Positions 9,547-18,560 of a DNA stretch of 64,000 nucleotides are shown here, piece after piece. The first letter of the stretch is position 1. Each line of letters opens with the position of its first letter. Both the position numbers and the translations under genes were made by a program. The notes beneath the pieces were generated by a model that was not told where the DNA came from, did not search any database, and worked only from the letters and a program-made list of their open reading frames with translations. Location: positions 124,001-188,000 of the forward strand of contig CAJNDT010003190.1 in the NCBI GenBank assembly GCA_905221615.1. The letters run 5' to 3'. Source of the DNA: Symbiodinium sp. CCMP2592 (lineage: Eukaryota > Sar > Dinophyceae > Suessiales > Symbiodiniaceae).

Positions 9547-9708
9547 GTTTTCAATCGCTTGGGGTTTCGGGTTTAGGGTACAGAAGGCTTCATGTTTTAG
9601 GGTTTCGGGTTGAGGGTTTGGTTACGAGATCTCAAATCTACGTGGCTCATGGGGTACCGCTGCGACTGGCTTGGAAGAAGCCCGTGCAGCATATTATCCA
9701 GACTGCAG

Positions 9709-9765
9709 GAACGTTTTTCGCGGCAGCGAGAGCAGCACCCGCACCTGCTGCCTGCAAAGGAGGAG
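9709..9765 (+). CDS. candidate 57-nt micro-exon (Q/H module)
   Basis: After GACTGCAG it encodes ERFSRQREQHPHLLPAKEE (19 codons, phase 0) and ends GAG|GCCAGC. Compare the 57-nt exon at 11078, which shares EQH.HL.P.KEE. Confidence 0.5.
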
Positions 9766-10100
9766 GCCAGCCAATGCTCGGATCTTGAGACTCAACTTGA
9801 GACGTATACCCCTGTGGGCTCCCATGCGCTTGCACTCAGGTTATGTTATATGAACCAGCACGATGCGACAGCATAGAATGCACTTCATTCCACACAGCCT
9901 TGACTGTTGGCAAAGCCGCTTGTATGAACTGGGACGGACTCGTAAATTTTGCTTCACTTCATTCCACAACAATTAAAGCCCAAACCTCAAACCACAAAGC
10001 CCAAACCTCAAGCCGCAAGCCGCCCCCAAACCATAAGCCTCAAACCCCAAACTCCACACCCTCAAGCCCGGGATTGTCCTAGTTCTCCACACGACAACAG

Positions 10101-10148
10101 GCTGCGGCCTGGCGGCCTCCGCAGCATGAGCCTGCTGTTCAGGATCAG
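10101..10148 (+). CDS. candidate 48-nt micro-exon (W/P/H module)
   Basis: After ACGACAACAG it encodes AAAWRPPQHEPAVQDQ (16 codons, phase 0) and ends CAG|GCAGAG. A GT donor eight nt later (AG|GTTTAT) is an alternative. The QHEPAV core matches 5964 and 14647. Confidence 0.45.
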
Positions 10149-10209
10149 GCAGAGAGGTTTATATGGGGTGGAGGGATTTAGGGTTTAGGGGTTGAGGGGT
10201 TTAAGGTTT

Positions 10210-10329
10210 TAATGTAGGAACCTGATTAAGAAACCCTGGGTCTGTGTTAGTGTTCTTTGTTTATATGTGCCCTAATTTTTTTTTGGGGGGGTTTTAGGGC
10301 CAGGGTCTCTTAATCAGGTTCCCACATTA
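10210..10329. mobile_element. long-arm hairpin element (single copy here)
   Basis: TAATGTAGGAACCTGATTAAGA faces the complementary TCTTAATCAGGTTCCCACATTA about 75 nt away. The spacer contains CCCTGGGTC and GGCCAGGG, extending the stem. Non-coding. Confidence 0.75.
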
Positions 10330-10350
10330 GGGTTTAGGGCTCAAGGAGTT

Positions 10351-10474
10351 TACTTGGAAGGGCAGGGGACTTAGTAAGTAGGTTATAAGTAGAGTTATAA
10401 GTACCCCAAATGGAGTTACCCCAATAATAATCCTACTTATAACCTACTTACTAAGTCCCCTGCCCTTCCAAGTA
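10351..10474. mobile_element. family-B hairpin element, full-length copy
   Basis: 124 bp from TACTTGGAAGGGCAGGGGAC to its complement ending CCAAGTA, with TTATAAGTAGAGTTATAAG and CCCCAAATGGAGTTACCCC in the middle. It is nearly identical to the copy at 13084. Confidence 0.92.
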
Positions 10475-10572
10475 GGGTCCAGGATTTGGGGCGTAGGGTG
10501 GGGGTTCAGGAGCAGGCCGCAGCTGGAGTTGTTTGGGAGAGCTTGGCATGCGGCCTTGTGTCGTAGGCTCCG

Positions 10573-10730
10573 AAAAAAAATGCCTCCTTAAAGGGTTCCT
10601 TACAGGGCTCCTTAAAGGGTTCCTTAAAGGGCTCCTTAAAGGGCTCCTTAAAGGGTTCCTTAAAGGGCTCCTTAAAGGGTTCCTTAAGGGGCTCCTTAAA
10701 GAGGGCCTTAAAGGGCTCTCTAAGGGGTTA
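10573..10730. repeat. 12-bp minisatellite CTCCTTAAAGGG
   Basis: About 12 units alternate CTCCTTAAAGGG and TTCCTTAAAGGG. The period is a multiple of three, so it stays open in several frames (LLKGFLKG on plus, repeated Arg/Pro/Leu on minus). I treat these as shadows. Confidence 0.9.
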
Positions 10731-11077
10731 GGGTCTGAGGTAAGCACGGTAATAGTCGGGCGGGTGCTCGAGTAGGAGGCAGTCCTTCTCGCTGCAACGG
10801 GAAAGTCTTCTGGAACAGCAATTGTTACATCAAAGGTTTGATTGATTTTATTTGTTTTTTTTGAAAGTTGGGGTTTTGGGGTTTAAGCTTTAGGCTTAGG
10901 GCTGCAGATCATGAATTTCCGGTTTGAAGTTGGCACATCCGAGGGCAGGAAAAAAGCCCTGTTGAGTTTCCCCTATTCGGGGTTTGTGCCCGCTAGGACC
11001 TAGTTTGCCTGAAAAGCGAGGCTGCTGACTTCAAGTTCCACAAACGGTTTCCGCGGATGTGTAGTCTGCAGCGGCAG

Positions 11078-11134
11078 GCCTCGAACTTGTGGCAGCAAGA
11101 GCAGCACTCGCATTTGCAGCCGGTCAAGGAGGAG
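11078..11134 (+). CDS. candidate 57-nt micro-exon (Q/H module)
   Basis: After GCAGCGGCAG it encodes ASNLWQQEQHSHLQPVKEE (19 codons, phase 0) and ends GAG|GCCACA. An acceptor six nt upstream would add Arg-Gln. It is related to 9709 and 11807. Confidence 0.5.
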
Positions 11135-11150
11135 GCCACATTGCATAATC

Positions 11151-11237
11151 TAGCGGCCACAATAATTACCTACACTATTTTGGGGGCTCCTTCATAATGG
11201 TTCCAAAACATTTCCTCTATTTATTGAGGCCCCTGTG
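11151..11237 (+). mobile_element. family-A MITE-like hairpin element, internally deleted
   Basis: TAGCGGCCACAATAATTACC at the left, TATTTATTGAGGCCCCTGTG at the right. The central TATAGTATAATGGG is shortened to CATAATGG. Confidence 0.7.
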
Positions 11238-11518
11238 TTACCTCCTTGCGGTCGGAGTAGGTTTAGGTTTCTCGGGCCGTCGAATTGCAGGGGAACCCAG
11301 GCTCAGGAGAAGATGTGATTCAGCGAACCATTGGCCCTTCACATCGTTTAATGCCGAGCCGGTGAGCAACACGAAGTTGACTTCAGGCTGTGTCTTCGTC
11401 CCAGCTGACCATATTTTACCATAGCTGACCTCATAAGTGCACTTGACTTCATCAAGCCTTCCAAACCTGGACTGTGCATCTGAGAATCTGTAAATCCTTG
11501 ATCTCCAGCCGGCAGCAG

Positions 11519-11569
11519 GCGTCGAAAGCACAGCAGCCGCATCAGCACGACCCTGTCGCTGAGGAGCAG
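11519..11569 (+). CDS. candidate 51-nt micro-exon (Q/H module)
   Basis: After CGGCAGCAG it encodes ASKAQQPHQHDPVAEEQ (17 codons, phase 0) and ends CAG|GCCAGT. It sits in a longer open plus-strand frame, but the flanks lose the module composition. Confidence 0.5.
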
Positions 11570-11806
11570 GCCAGTCATCTGGGTTGGTCTTCGAGTGCTT
11601 TGGGTTTTGGATTTGTCACCTGCAAGCACGTGAAGTGTAAACGAGTTAAGCACGCGTCTTGTCCCGGGACTACAGCATGGAACTTGTACGTTCAAGTTGC
11701 GGGCCTGTTTTCACATCTGGGTCAAGCAGGATGCAGTTTGCAAGACTTCCAATGCCAAGGGCTTGTTATTGAACGGCCACTAAGCCAGAAGAAGTTAAGC
11801 CGGCAG

Positions 11807-11854
11807 GCCCGGAACTTGCAGCAGCGAGAGCGCCCACCGTGGGCAAAGGAGGAG
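11807..11854 (+). CDS. candidate 48-nt micro-exon (Q/R module)
   Basis: After AGCCGGCAG it encodes ARNLQQRERPPWAKEE (16 codons, phase 0) and ends GAG|GTGGTC, a GT donor. The A.NLQQ.E..P.KEE pattern matches 11078. Confidence 0.5.
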
Positions 11855-12192
11855 GTGGTCGCGCGGATTGCAGGGCTTTGCATAGGGCACAGGCGTCGAT
11901 TCCGAGGTGTACAGAGTGCTGGCTTTCGGTTCCGGGCGTCTTTTGGTTGAAATTCCGTTTCGCTCGTTCTGTGCCGTTCCTTGTTTTGGGAATATGAGGG
12001 TGCAAAGCAAGTGCATGCAGTGCACCCGGATGCACACCCGACCCTAAACCGTTTAGAGCCGCTAAACCCTTAAACCCTAAGCCGTAAACCGGCAAGCCGG
12101 ACCCCCAAGTGGTGGGATCCTTAATATCCCAAGAAACTTTTCACACTGTGCACTGCAACCTGCATTGCTTATGCGAAACACTAACTCATCAG

Positions 12193-12240
12193 GTGACGAG
12201 CCAGCAGCCTCAGCAGCACGAGCTGTATGCTGAGCAACAG
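12193..12240 (+). CDS. candidate 48-nt micro-exon (Q module)
   Basis: After CTCATCAG it encodes VTSQQPQQHELYAEQQ (16 codons, phase 0) and ends CAG|GCCGGC. CCCTAAA tracts lie upstream (12050-12080) and TTTAGGG downstream (12330 on). Confidence 0.5.
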
Positions 12241-13083
12241 GCCGGCCCCCTCGAGATCAAGGGCTTTAGGTTTTAGCTTTCTTTTTTCTTGCTTCGGATT
12301 TCAGGGTTTGGTATGGGGTCCTGCTTAAGGATTGTAGGGGTTTAGGGTTTCTGCATTCAGGGTTTAGGACTTAGGGCTTCGGGGTTTACGACTTCATGCC
12401 GTAGCGGCTGAGGGTTCTAGAGTTTTAGTCTTTAGGATTTAGGATTCAGGGCTGTAGATGGCTGTAGGGTTTCGGTGTGGGGATATAGTTTTTGTTAAAT
12501 CAGGGTTTAGGGTTTGGGTGGTTGGTGTGCTGTTGAAAATTCACCTTGCGACCTTTTTCTTTTCCGGTCTAGGGTTGTGGTTTGGGTTGATTCAGGAGTT
12601 GGGGTTGAGGCTTCTGATTCTGAGAAGTCGTACTTTAAATGGTTACATCTCAAGCTCACGTGGTCAATTGCTAAACATGCCTTCGGCGCTGATCACAGCA
12701 TGTCGTGGCCGAAGTGGCTGCTTGGGATGTTGGTGAACCTGCTCGCGTTCTCGAGATCTTCCGACGCCTTGCTTTTGGGTTTTGGGTTGGGGTATGTTGG
12801 GGTGTAGGGTTTAGGGTGTAGACGCTTGCGCTTTGCAGCTGACTGATGGTCGTAAGTAAGATTTGAGCAGTAGCTTTGCATCAGCTTTCGTAGCGGTGGG
12901 GGATGCTGTAAAGAGGGGGTAGGTAAGCAATTTACTTTCGTGTCCTGCCGCGACGGCCCAGCGCGAGATCTTGTCTAAACCATAAACCCTCCAAGCCCTA
13001 AGCCCTAAACCCTAAAACCCTAACCCCAACCCCGACCCCCCCAAAAAAAGGAAGAAACACACCGCAGCTTTGAACGTACACTG

Positions 13084-13207
13084 TACTTGGAAGGGCAGGG
13101 GACTTAGTAAGTAGGTTATAAGTAGAGTTATAAGTACCCCAAATGGAGTTACCCCAATGATAATCCTACTTATAACCTACTTACTAAGTCCCCTGCCCTT
13201 CCAAGTA
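13084..13207. mobile_element. family-B hairpin element, full-length copy
   Basis: 124 bp, differing from the copy at 10351 at only one or two positions by eye (CAATGATAATCC versus CAATAATAATCC), so one of the two inserted recently or they share a recent source. Confidence 0.92.
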
Positions 13208-13421
13208 CATGCTCACTGTTCTGAATGTCTGCAGAGCGGCCGGGAAGGGTTCCGGCACCTGTGGCACAACGCTGGGCCCTTCGAAAGCAATCAACCCTGA
13301 ATCCTATAAACCCGAAGCCCTAATTCCTAACCCCTGAACCCCAAACTCGAAGCCCTAAGCCCCTAAACCCGAAACCCCAAACGAAAACCCAAAGTGCTTG
13401 AACAGCAGACCTCTGGAGCAG

Positions 13422-13472
13422 GTAAGGAACTCGCAGCAGCAACGGCAGCCGGAACCGGCTCCTATGGGGCAG
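13422..13472 (+). CDS. candidate 51-nt micro-exon (Q/P module)
   Basis: After CTGGAGCAG it encodes VRNSQQQRQPEPAPMGQ (17 codons, phase 0) and ends CAG|GTCCGC, a GT donor. CCCTAAA/CCCGAAA lies upstream; TTTAGGG begins 15 nt downstream. Confidence 0.5.
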
Positions 13473-13548
13473 GTCCGCCGTTGGCTAGGGTTTAGGGTTT
13501 ATGGTTTAGGGTTTAGGGTTTAGGGGAAACCCTAAGCTCAGGGCCTAG

Positions 13549-13574
13549 GCCGCCCACCTTCGATGGTGGGCGGC
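13549..13574. other. perfect GC-rich hairpin
   Basis: A perfect 10-bp stem GCCGCCCACC/GGTGGGCGGC with loop TTCGAT. It is much more stable than its surroundings. No function assigned. Confidence 0.7.
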
Positions 13575-13688
13575 GCTTATGCCCTTCGACATCGATGGCG
13601 CAGTCGATCCAGGACGCTCGCCCGCCGTCCCACAGCCAGGGGTACTGTAGCACCCACGTTAGGCCCGGTACCGGGACACGTTCTTGCC

Positions 13689-13706
13689 GGGACCAGTACT
13701 GGTCCC
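13689..13706. other. perfect 18-bp palindrome
   Basis: GGGACCAGTACTGGTCCC is a perfect palindrome without a spacer, 115 bp downstream of the hairpin at 13549. Confidence 0.7.
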
Positions 13707-13740
13707 TATTAAAGAGTAATTACCTTAAACCGCAAGCTTC

Positions 13741-14110
13741 ACCATAAAGGACCAAGCCATTTGGGCCCCCCTCCAAAAGGGCACCCCCCGGGGGGGGGCT
13801 TGGGGCCTGCAGCAACCAGAGTTCGAGGACGTGGGGGAGACCTGGACAGAATTGCAATTTTTGGCCTCAACGCCCCCACTGGGCCGGCCCCCCCTGGCCC
13901 GGCCCTTTTCTGGCTCTCTGGCCTCCCTGGCCCCCCTGGCCTACCTGTTGGCCTCTTGGCTCCCCCTGCGCCCTCCAGAAATGTGGAAAACTGGGGCTGG
14001 TTTTCGCTTATTAAATTCCGTTCATAAAATATGCATTTTACTTATAGGGCCAAATCGAGGTCACACTCTTTCTTTGTCTGGGCCTACTGTAGACCCTTCG
14101 GGACTTCGGA
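13741..14110. repeat. GC-rich block related to 62.8-63.7 kb
   Basis: The segment rich in CTGGCCC and CCTGGCCCCCCTGGCC, ending near TTTGTCTGGGCC, resembles the duplicated block at 62.8-63.0 and 63.5-63.6 kb. Its open frames are low-complexity Pro/Gly/Leu and are not accepted as genes. Confidence 0.55.
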
Positions 14111-14646
14111 GCCTTGCCCTGCTTTGCACCGCCTGAGGTTGAAGAAATAAAGAAAACAGTAGACTGAGTTTAGGTGCTAAACCCTAAAAGGAATAGGTTT
14201 GGGTGGTTTAGCCGCCTTAGACGGCGTGGGGTGGGAGAGTGAATATAAAGAGCCAACCACAATCAGGCTCAAACGTTGAATCGCCTGAGGACGATGCACT
14301 CGAAATTACACTGTCGCAAGCTACTTCCGCTTATGCGCCATTCTACGGCAAACCCTAAACCCTAAACCCTAAACCCTAAACCCTAAACGGTATATGGTTT
14401 CTGGTGCTTTGCATGAGAGGGAAGTTTGGAAGATCAATTGGCCAGTGTTGGGGAAGGCGTACGGGTCGTCTCTACAATGGGGTTTAGGGTTTAGGCTCCG
14501 TGCGCTTTCCTTCCGAACTTCTCGGTGGTCGGTTTTCGTAAGGCGCGTTTTCAGTACGGTTAAGGGTTTTGGGCTTCGGGTATGCAGCTTATATCATGAA
14601 GCCTAACTTCAATGCGTCTCTGAAACCAATCGTCTTACGGCGCGAG

Positions 14647-14679
14647 GCACATCCCTGGCACGTGCCGCAGCATGAGCAG
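14647..14679 (+). CDS. candidate 33-nt micro-exon (W/H/Q module)
   Basis: After CGGCGCGAG it encodes AHPWHVPQHEQ and ends CAG|GCCTGA; the frame stops immediately after the proposed donor. The PQHE core matches 10101. Confidence 0.4.
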
Positions 14680-14821
14680 GCCTGATCTTAGAGCCTGGAA
14701 GAAAGTACGCGTCCCCTCATGACTCATGACGCACTTGGCTGATCTCTGAAGTAAGCTGTCCCCTAAACCCTAAACCGGTTTTTGCGGTCCAGTTCCATCT
14801 CAACAAGTGCACTCATAGTTG

Positions 14822-14872
14822 CGCAACCCGCCGCAGCATAGCTCCCCGTCGGACTCGCTGGCCAAAGCTCAG
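14822..14872 (+). CDS. possible degenerate micro-exon
   Basis: RNPPQHSSPSDSLAKAQ has the PPQH core of the module family but lacks a convincing acceptor or AG|GC donor, so it may be a decayed exon. Confidence 0.25.
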
Positions 14873-15249
14873 AGCCCTAAATCCTCTGTTCCCAGGGTTT
14901 AGGGTTTGAGATTTCGGGTTCATGGTTCAGGATTAAGGGTTGGTGCAGGTTTAGGGTTGGGTTCAAAGTTTGGGGTTTAGGGTACAGGGTTGGATTTAGG
15001 GTTCAGGGATGAACAGCAGGTGATACCGTTTTTCGGCCTTGTGATGTCGTCGTTAGAACAAGCAGACATCCAACACCCCGCGCACCCGATGTATAAACCC
15101 CTAACCCAAAACCCCTAAACCCTGCATAATGTGTTGCCCCATACCCTGAAGCAGAGCTGAATGCCCTGCGACTTGTTTGGTTGGATTGTAAGTTTGGGTT
15201 GAACTCCACATGGCACCTGCAACCTTGAGCCCCAAATGCATGTTTGCAG

Positions 15250-15426
15250 GTGATGCCACCGTCGCTGCAGCAGCAACAGTGGCAGCAACAGGTGCAGCAG
15301 CAGATGCAGCAGCAGCAGATGCAGAGCCAGCAGCTGCGGCAACAGTTGCAGCAGCAGCTGTTTCAGAATCCAGGGCTGCAGCAGCAGCTGTATCAGCAGT
15401 TTTATGTACAGGAGCAGCAACAGCAG
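15250..15426 (+). CDS. candidate 177-nt exon, glutamine-rich
   Basis: After ATGTTTGCAG the frame runs 59 codons to CAGCAG|GCCAGG, phase 0, and is mostly Gln with Met, Leu and Val (for example QQQVQQQMQQQQMQSQQLRQ). It then continues LQQQLFQNPGLQQQLYQQFY. The residues other than Gln break the repeat regularly, and a mixture of CAG and CAA codons is used, which argues against a pure CAG microsatellite. The next candidate exons at 15923 and 16805 join in frame. It is probably a disordered or coiled Q-rich segment. Confidence 0.55.
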
Positions 15427-15614
15427 GCCAGGCATAACAGTCAAACGCCTCCTGGGTTTTTGTCCATGGGGTTTCAGGGTTTCGAGCAGCGCTATAGGGT
15501 TTGGAGTAATTCGCAATAGTATTCCCTCGTAGTTTCTAAATCAGAATGTACTCTAGGTGTTTGCATATTCCAACAACTACAAGACGGCTGAGTGCGTTCT
15601 AAACCCTAAACCCT

Positions 15615-15749
15615 GCTTGGAGGCCCGGAAGACTTAGTAAGTCGGTCCTAGGTAAGCTTATACTTGGGGTATCTCCATTTAGGGTACTTATAAATTATAA
15701 CTCTGCTCTACTCATAACCTACTTACTATGTCCCCTGGGCTTCTAAGTA
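15615..15749 (-). mobile_element. family-B hairpin element, diverged reverse copy
   Basis: CTTGGAGGCCCGGAAGACTT at the left and ATGTCCCCTGGGCTTCTAAG at the right, with the central GGAGTTACC-type motif in reverse orientation (GGTATCTCC). Clearly older than the copies at 10351 and 13084. Confidence 0.75.
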
Positions 15750-15922
15750 AACCTTCCGCAGCCTTCAACCGTGCATTCTCTCGCACGCCTTCAGAGTTCG
15801 TACTGAGCCCTCACCCTAAGCCCTAAACCCCAGAGCATAATTTCAGGCTGCTGGTTACACAGCTAAGCAGGGGGCGTAATGGTTAGCATAGGGTTTGGGG
15901 TTTATTATACCATCATCATCAG

Positions 15923-15944
15923 AAGCAGCCACAGAATAGTCTTG
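15923..15944 (+). CDS. candidate 22-nt micro-exon
   Basis: Between CATCATCAG and a canonical donor G|GTGAGC lies KQPQNSL plus one base. Joining its final G to the exon at 16805 restores a GAA codon and a continuous Gln-rich frame, so the phases agree. The KQP start recurs at 60386 and 59099. Confidence 0.45.
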
Positions 15945-16335
15945 GTGAGCGTAAGGGTGCCAGGACCCTAGCCCTAAATTGCCTCTCGGCACTGACTGGT
16001 GTCGCCTTCAACGCTTCCGAGACCCGAAACCCCACATCTGAGACGGAACAAGCCTAAACCTTGAAACCTCGGAAGTAGGGTTTGGGTCCGGGTTGTGTTT
16101 GGTACGTAGAAAATGGCCAAGGCGCGCCCGCCCCGACCCCAAAATCCTGAACTCGAGTTGGAAGTTGAGCCTCTGAGCCGGAATTCTAAAACTAGGATCT
16201 GGCTCTGGAGTAGGCCCTTATTCCCTTTTTGTAGGTGTCAGGTTCCCTTATAGGCCCCTTTAAACCTAAAAGGGCACCCTTTTTATTCCTAGGCCACTCT
16301 CGCGTCGAGAAAATCTCAAGCCATAAGTTGCGTTC

Positions 16336-16441
16336 CCCGGACCTTCCAGTATCCTTTAATAAAGGAATATACTTGAAATCATACGGGGATCCTACTTAGT
16401 GTAGTATATTCCTTAATGAAGGGATATGTGGAAGGTCTGGG
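16336..16441. mobile_element. family-F hairpin element
   Basis: CCGGACCTTCCAGTATCC faces GGATATGTGGAAGGTCTGGG, with TTAATAAAGGAATATACTTGA and TAGTATATTCCTTAATGAAGG inside. Related copies lie at 42073, 58311 and 58705. Confidence 0.75.
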
Positions 16442-16804
16442 TCAGCCTGGATTGCATACTCAGAGGGTTTAGGGTTTAGGGCTTGGGATTTAGGGTCTCG
16501 GGGGTATTGGGGTTTACGTAACATGTAGGGGTTTCATTGCCTTCAGACCTTAACATGTTTTCACTCGAAAGGGAACCGTTCGATGCAACAAATGACGTGC
16601 CCAATGAGTCGCTCGCAAGCTTTATGGACCCTAAATCCTTGAACCCCAAGCCCTACAGTCAGAGCTTGCTGAAACTGCGGCTGTGCAGAGCTCCGGTACT
16701 GCTGCATGCAGCCTCCGTATGGGAGCTAGGGTTTGGGGGGGTTGTTTAGTTCGTTTTTAGGGTTTAGGCTTTTGGGTTTACGGTTTAGGCTTTAGGGTTT
16801 ACAG

Positions 16805-16906
16805 AACAGCAACAATCGCAGACGTGGCAGGCGTTGTGGTACCATGAGTACCTGCGTTGTGGGATCCCTCACGAGCGAGCGGTTCAATTGGCACAGGCGG
16901 CTTCTC
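16805..16906 (+). CDS. candidate 102-nt exon with a conserved-looking helix
   Basis: After GGTTTACAG it encodes, with one base from the preceding exon, EQQQSQTWQALWYHEYLRCG followed by IPHERAVQLAQAAS, and ends at the donor C|GTGAGA. It combines the Gln-rich character of the preceding exons with a predicted amphipathic helix, and looks like real protein rather than repeat. A later GT donor at GGCAG|GTTGAA is an alternative. The family is not recognised. Confidence 0.55.
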
Positions 16907-16949
16907 GTGAGAGAAGTGGGCAGGGCAGGTTGAAGAATGACAACAAAGA

Positions 16950-17420
16950 AGAATAATAATGATAATGAAAATAGTGATAATAACAGTAGTGGGTATATGT
17001 CATGTGCTTCAGGTTTCCTTTGCAGGCAGCGGATGCACACCGAGCTTTAAATCACACATTGTGAGTTTGACCACTTGAAATGGGTCAATGTTCGCTAATT
17101 ATCCTGCAGCCTTTGGGACATTTATGGTTTCTGCACTGGCACGGAAACAATCGCACTCCTCCGCCTCCCCCCCGCAGAACCATCATCATCGTCATCATAG
17201 CCATCATCACTCGTCACTATCACAGTTGCTGCCATGACCATCATGATTTGAATAAGGACAGTAGCTCTTGACGCGCGCGTCAACTTGTGTTTCAGGAAAT
17301 ACATGCTGTCTAACTGCTTACTGATCATGCTGATACCCGTTGTAACATTTCTTCTATACTTCTATACCCTGTTGTTACAATGTTACCGATGATGAGGAGT
17401 ATGAACACACAGGGAGGCTA
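16950..17420. other. non-coding stretch with (CAT)n microsatellite
   Basis: No module is accepted here, though TTTCCTTTGCAG at 17013-17025 is a good acceptor. A (CAT/CAC)n tract occupies 17176-17225. Confidence 0.4.
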
Positions 17421-17590
17421 TCACCGGGTCCTAATCTTCGGGCTATTGCACAAGCAAGTTCTTGCACTCATCCTGGTAAGCCTTGGCTTGTGAACTCAGA
17501 ACAGAGCTTCAGTACACAGCTTCTCGTGCCCTAAACAGTCAGTTTTGCAAGCCCGAATCCGTGAAACTGCGAGCGCAGCTGCCTGCACAG

Positions 17591-17707
17591 GTGGCCTTTA
17601 CCCAGCAGCAGCTGCAACCGCAGCAACTGCAACCGCAGCAGCTGCAACCGCAGCAGCTGCAACCGCAGCAGCTGCAGGAGCAGCAGCTGCAACAGCAGCA
17701 GCTGCAG
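17591..17707 (+). CDS. candidate 117-nt exon, QLQPQ repeats
   Basis: After CTGCACAG the frame encodes VAFTQQQLQPQQLQPQQLQP and on through EQQLQQQQ to CTGCAG|GCTGTT (phase 0); a GT donor ten nt later (GCGA|GTAAGG) is equally good. The 15-nt unit CAACCGCAGCAGCTG is tandemly repeated, coding QPQQL. It continues the Q-rich series of 15250 and 16805. Confidence 0.5.
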
Positions 17708-17719
17708 GCTGTTGCGAGT

Positions 17720-18500
17720 AAGGTGGTTTTGCTTAAGTTTTACAGGGTCTTCAAAGGTTCTAAACTGATTCTAGGACGAAGGTTGAACCGCAAGAAACTA
17801 GCTTCGTTTCGTAGTACCTCTATGGTAACCGCATCAGTTCCAAACCCGTGATATTGAGGTGGGGCTGGGACTTTGCAGTATTGCTTCGGTTCTTAGGGGC
17901 GGTGGCGGGTCGGCACGGGGGCTTCGCAGGTCTCTGATGGGGTGATCGTCCTTAAGCACAAGGGTTTAAGGTGATGGTCCTTAGCTTCCACGGGTTCTTG
18001 GGCATCTGGAAGCTCGATCAGGAATGTGGGACTTCCGCGGTATATATCCGGAAGCCTCAGAAAGGACGGCAGTTCTCCTTGCAGAGGAGCTTCAATAGAT
18101 ACCAAGTGCTTACGTTTTCTTTGAAGGCCAAAAACTCTTGACCATAAAAACTAACCCGAAACGCGCTGAACTCAACTGTTGCGGCTGGTGAGACTGTTGA
18201 ACCCGAAGAGTTCACGAAGAACTACCGTTTTCAGCCCTCAGCCCGAGTTCTGAATGACAACACACAGCCGGAGCCACCAAGACCTAGTTTTTGTAGGCGC
18301 TTTGGGGGTTTGTAGTAAGAACCTACAACAAGTAGGTTATGGTAGTTTCAGGTAGACTCTAGGGCCTAGGGCTTAGGCCTAGACGCGCTCATGCAGCTCA
18401 GGCCGCATCCCAAAACACAAAATATTTTTGCCAGGTTTTTCTGGACAAGACTTTTAACCCTAAACCCTCAACACACACTAAGCCCTAAACCTCCTTTTTG
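17720..18500. other. non-coding, few repeats
   Basis: Ordinary-complexity sequence almost free of telomere-like motifs. The minus-strand frame at 17893-18105 is open but has no further support. Confidence 0.3.
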
Positions 18501-18512
18501 CAATCTGATCAG

Positions 18513-18560
18513 GTTGAGAGGCAGCTCCCTGAAGACAATTTCGGCTCCGGTTTCGTAGAG
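18513..18560 (+). CDS. candidate 48-nt micro-exon
   Basis: After CAATCTGATCAG it encodes VERQLPEDNFGSGFVE (16 codons, phase 0) and ends GAG|GCCTTC. Composition is transitional between the Q/P-rich and K/E-rich sets. Confidence 0.4.

Noticed and set aside
10451-10775. LLKGFLKG and Arg/Pro/Leu repeat proteins
   Set aside because: Produced by a 12-bp minisatellite whose length is a multiple of three, so all frames stay open.
15115-15516. 133-codon Leu/His-rich minus-strand frame
   Set aside because: It is the antisense shadow of the CAG/CAA-rich Q exon at 15250-15426.
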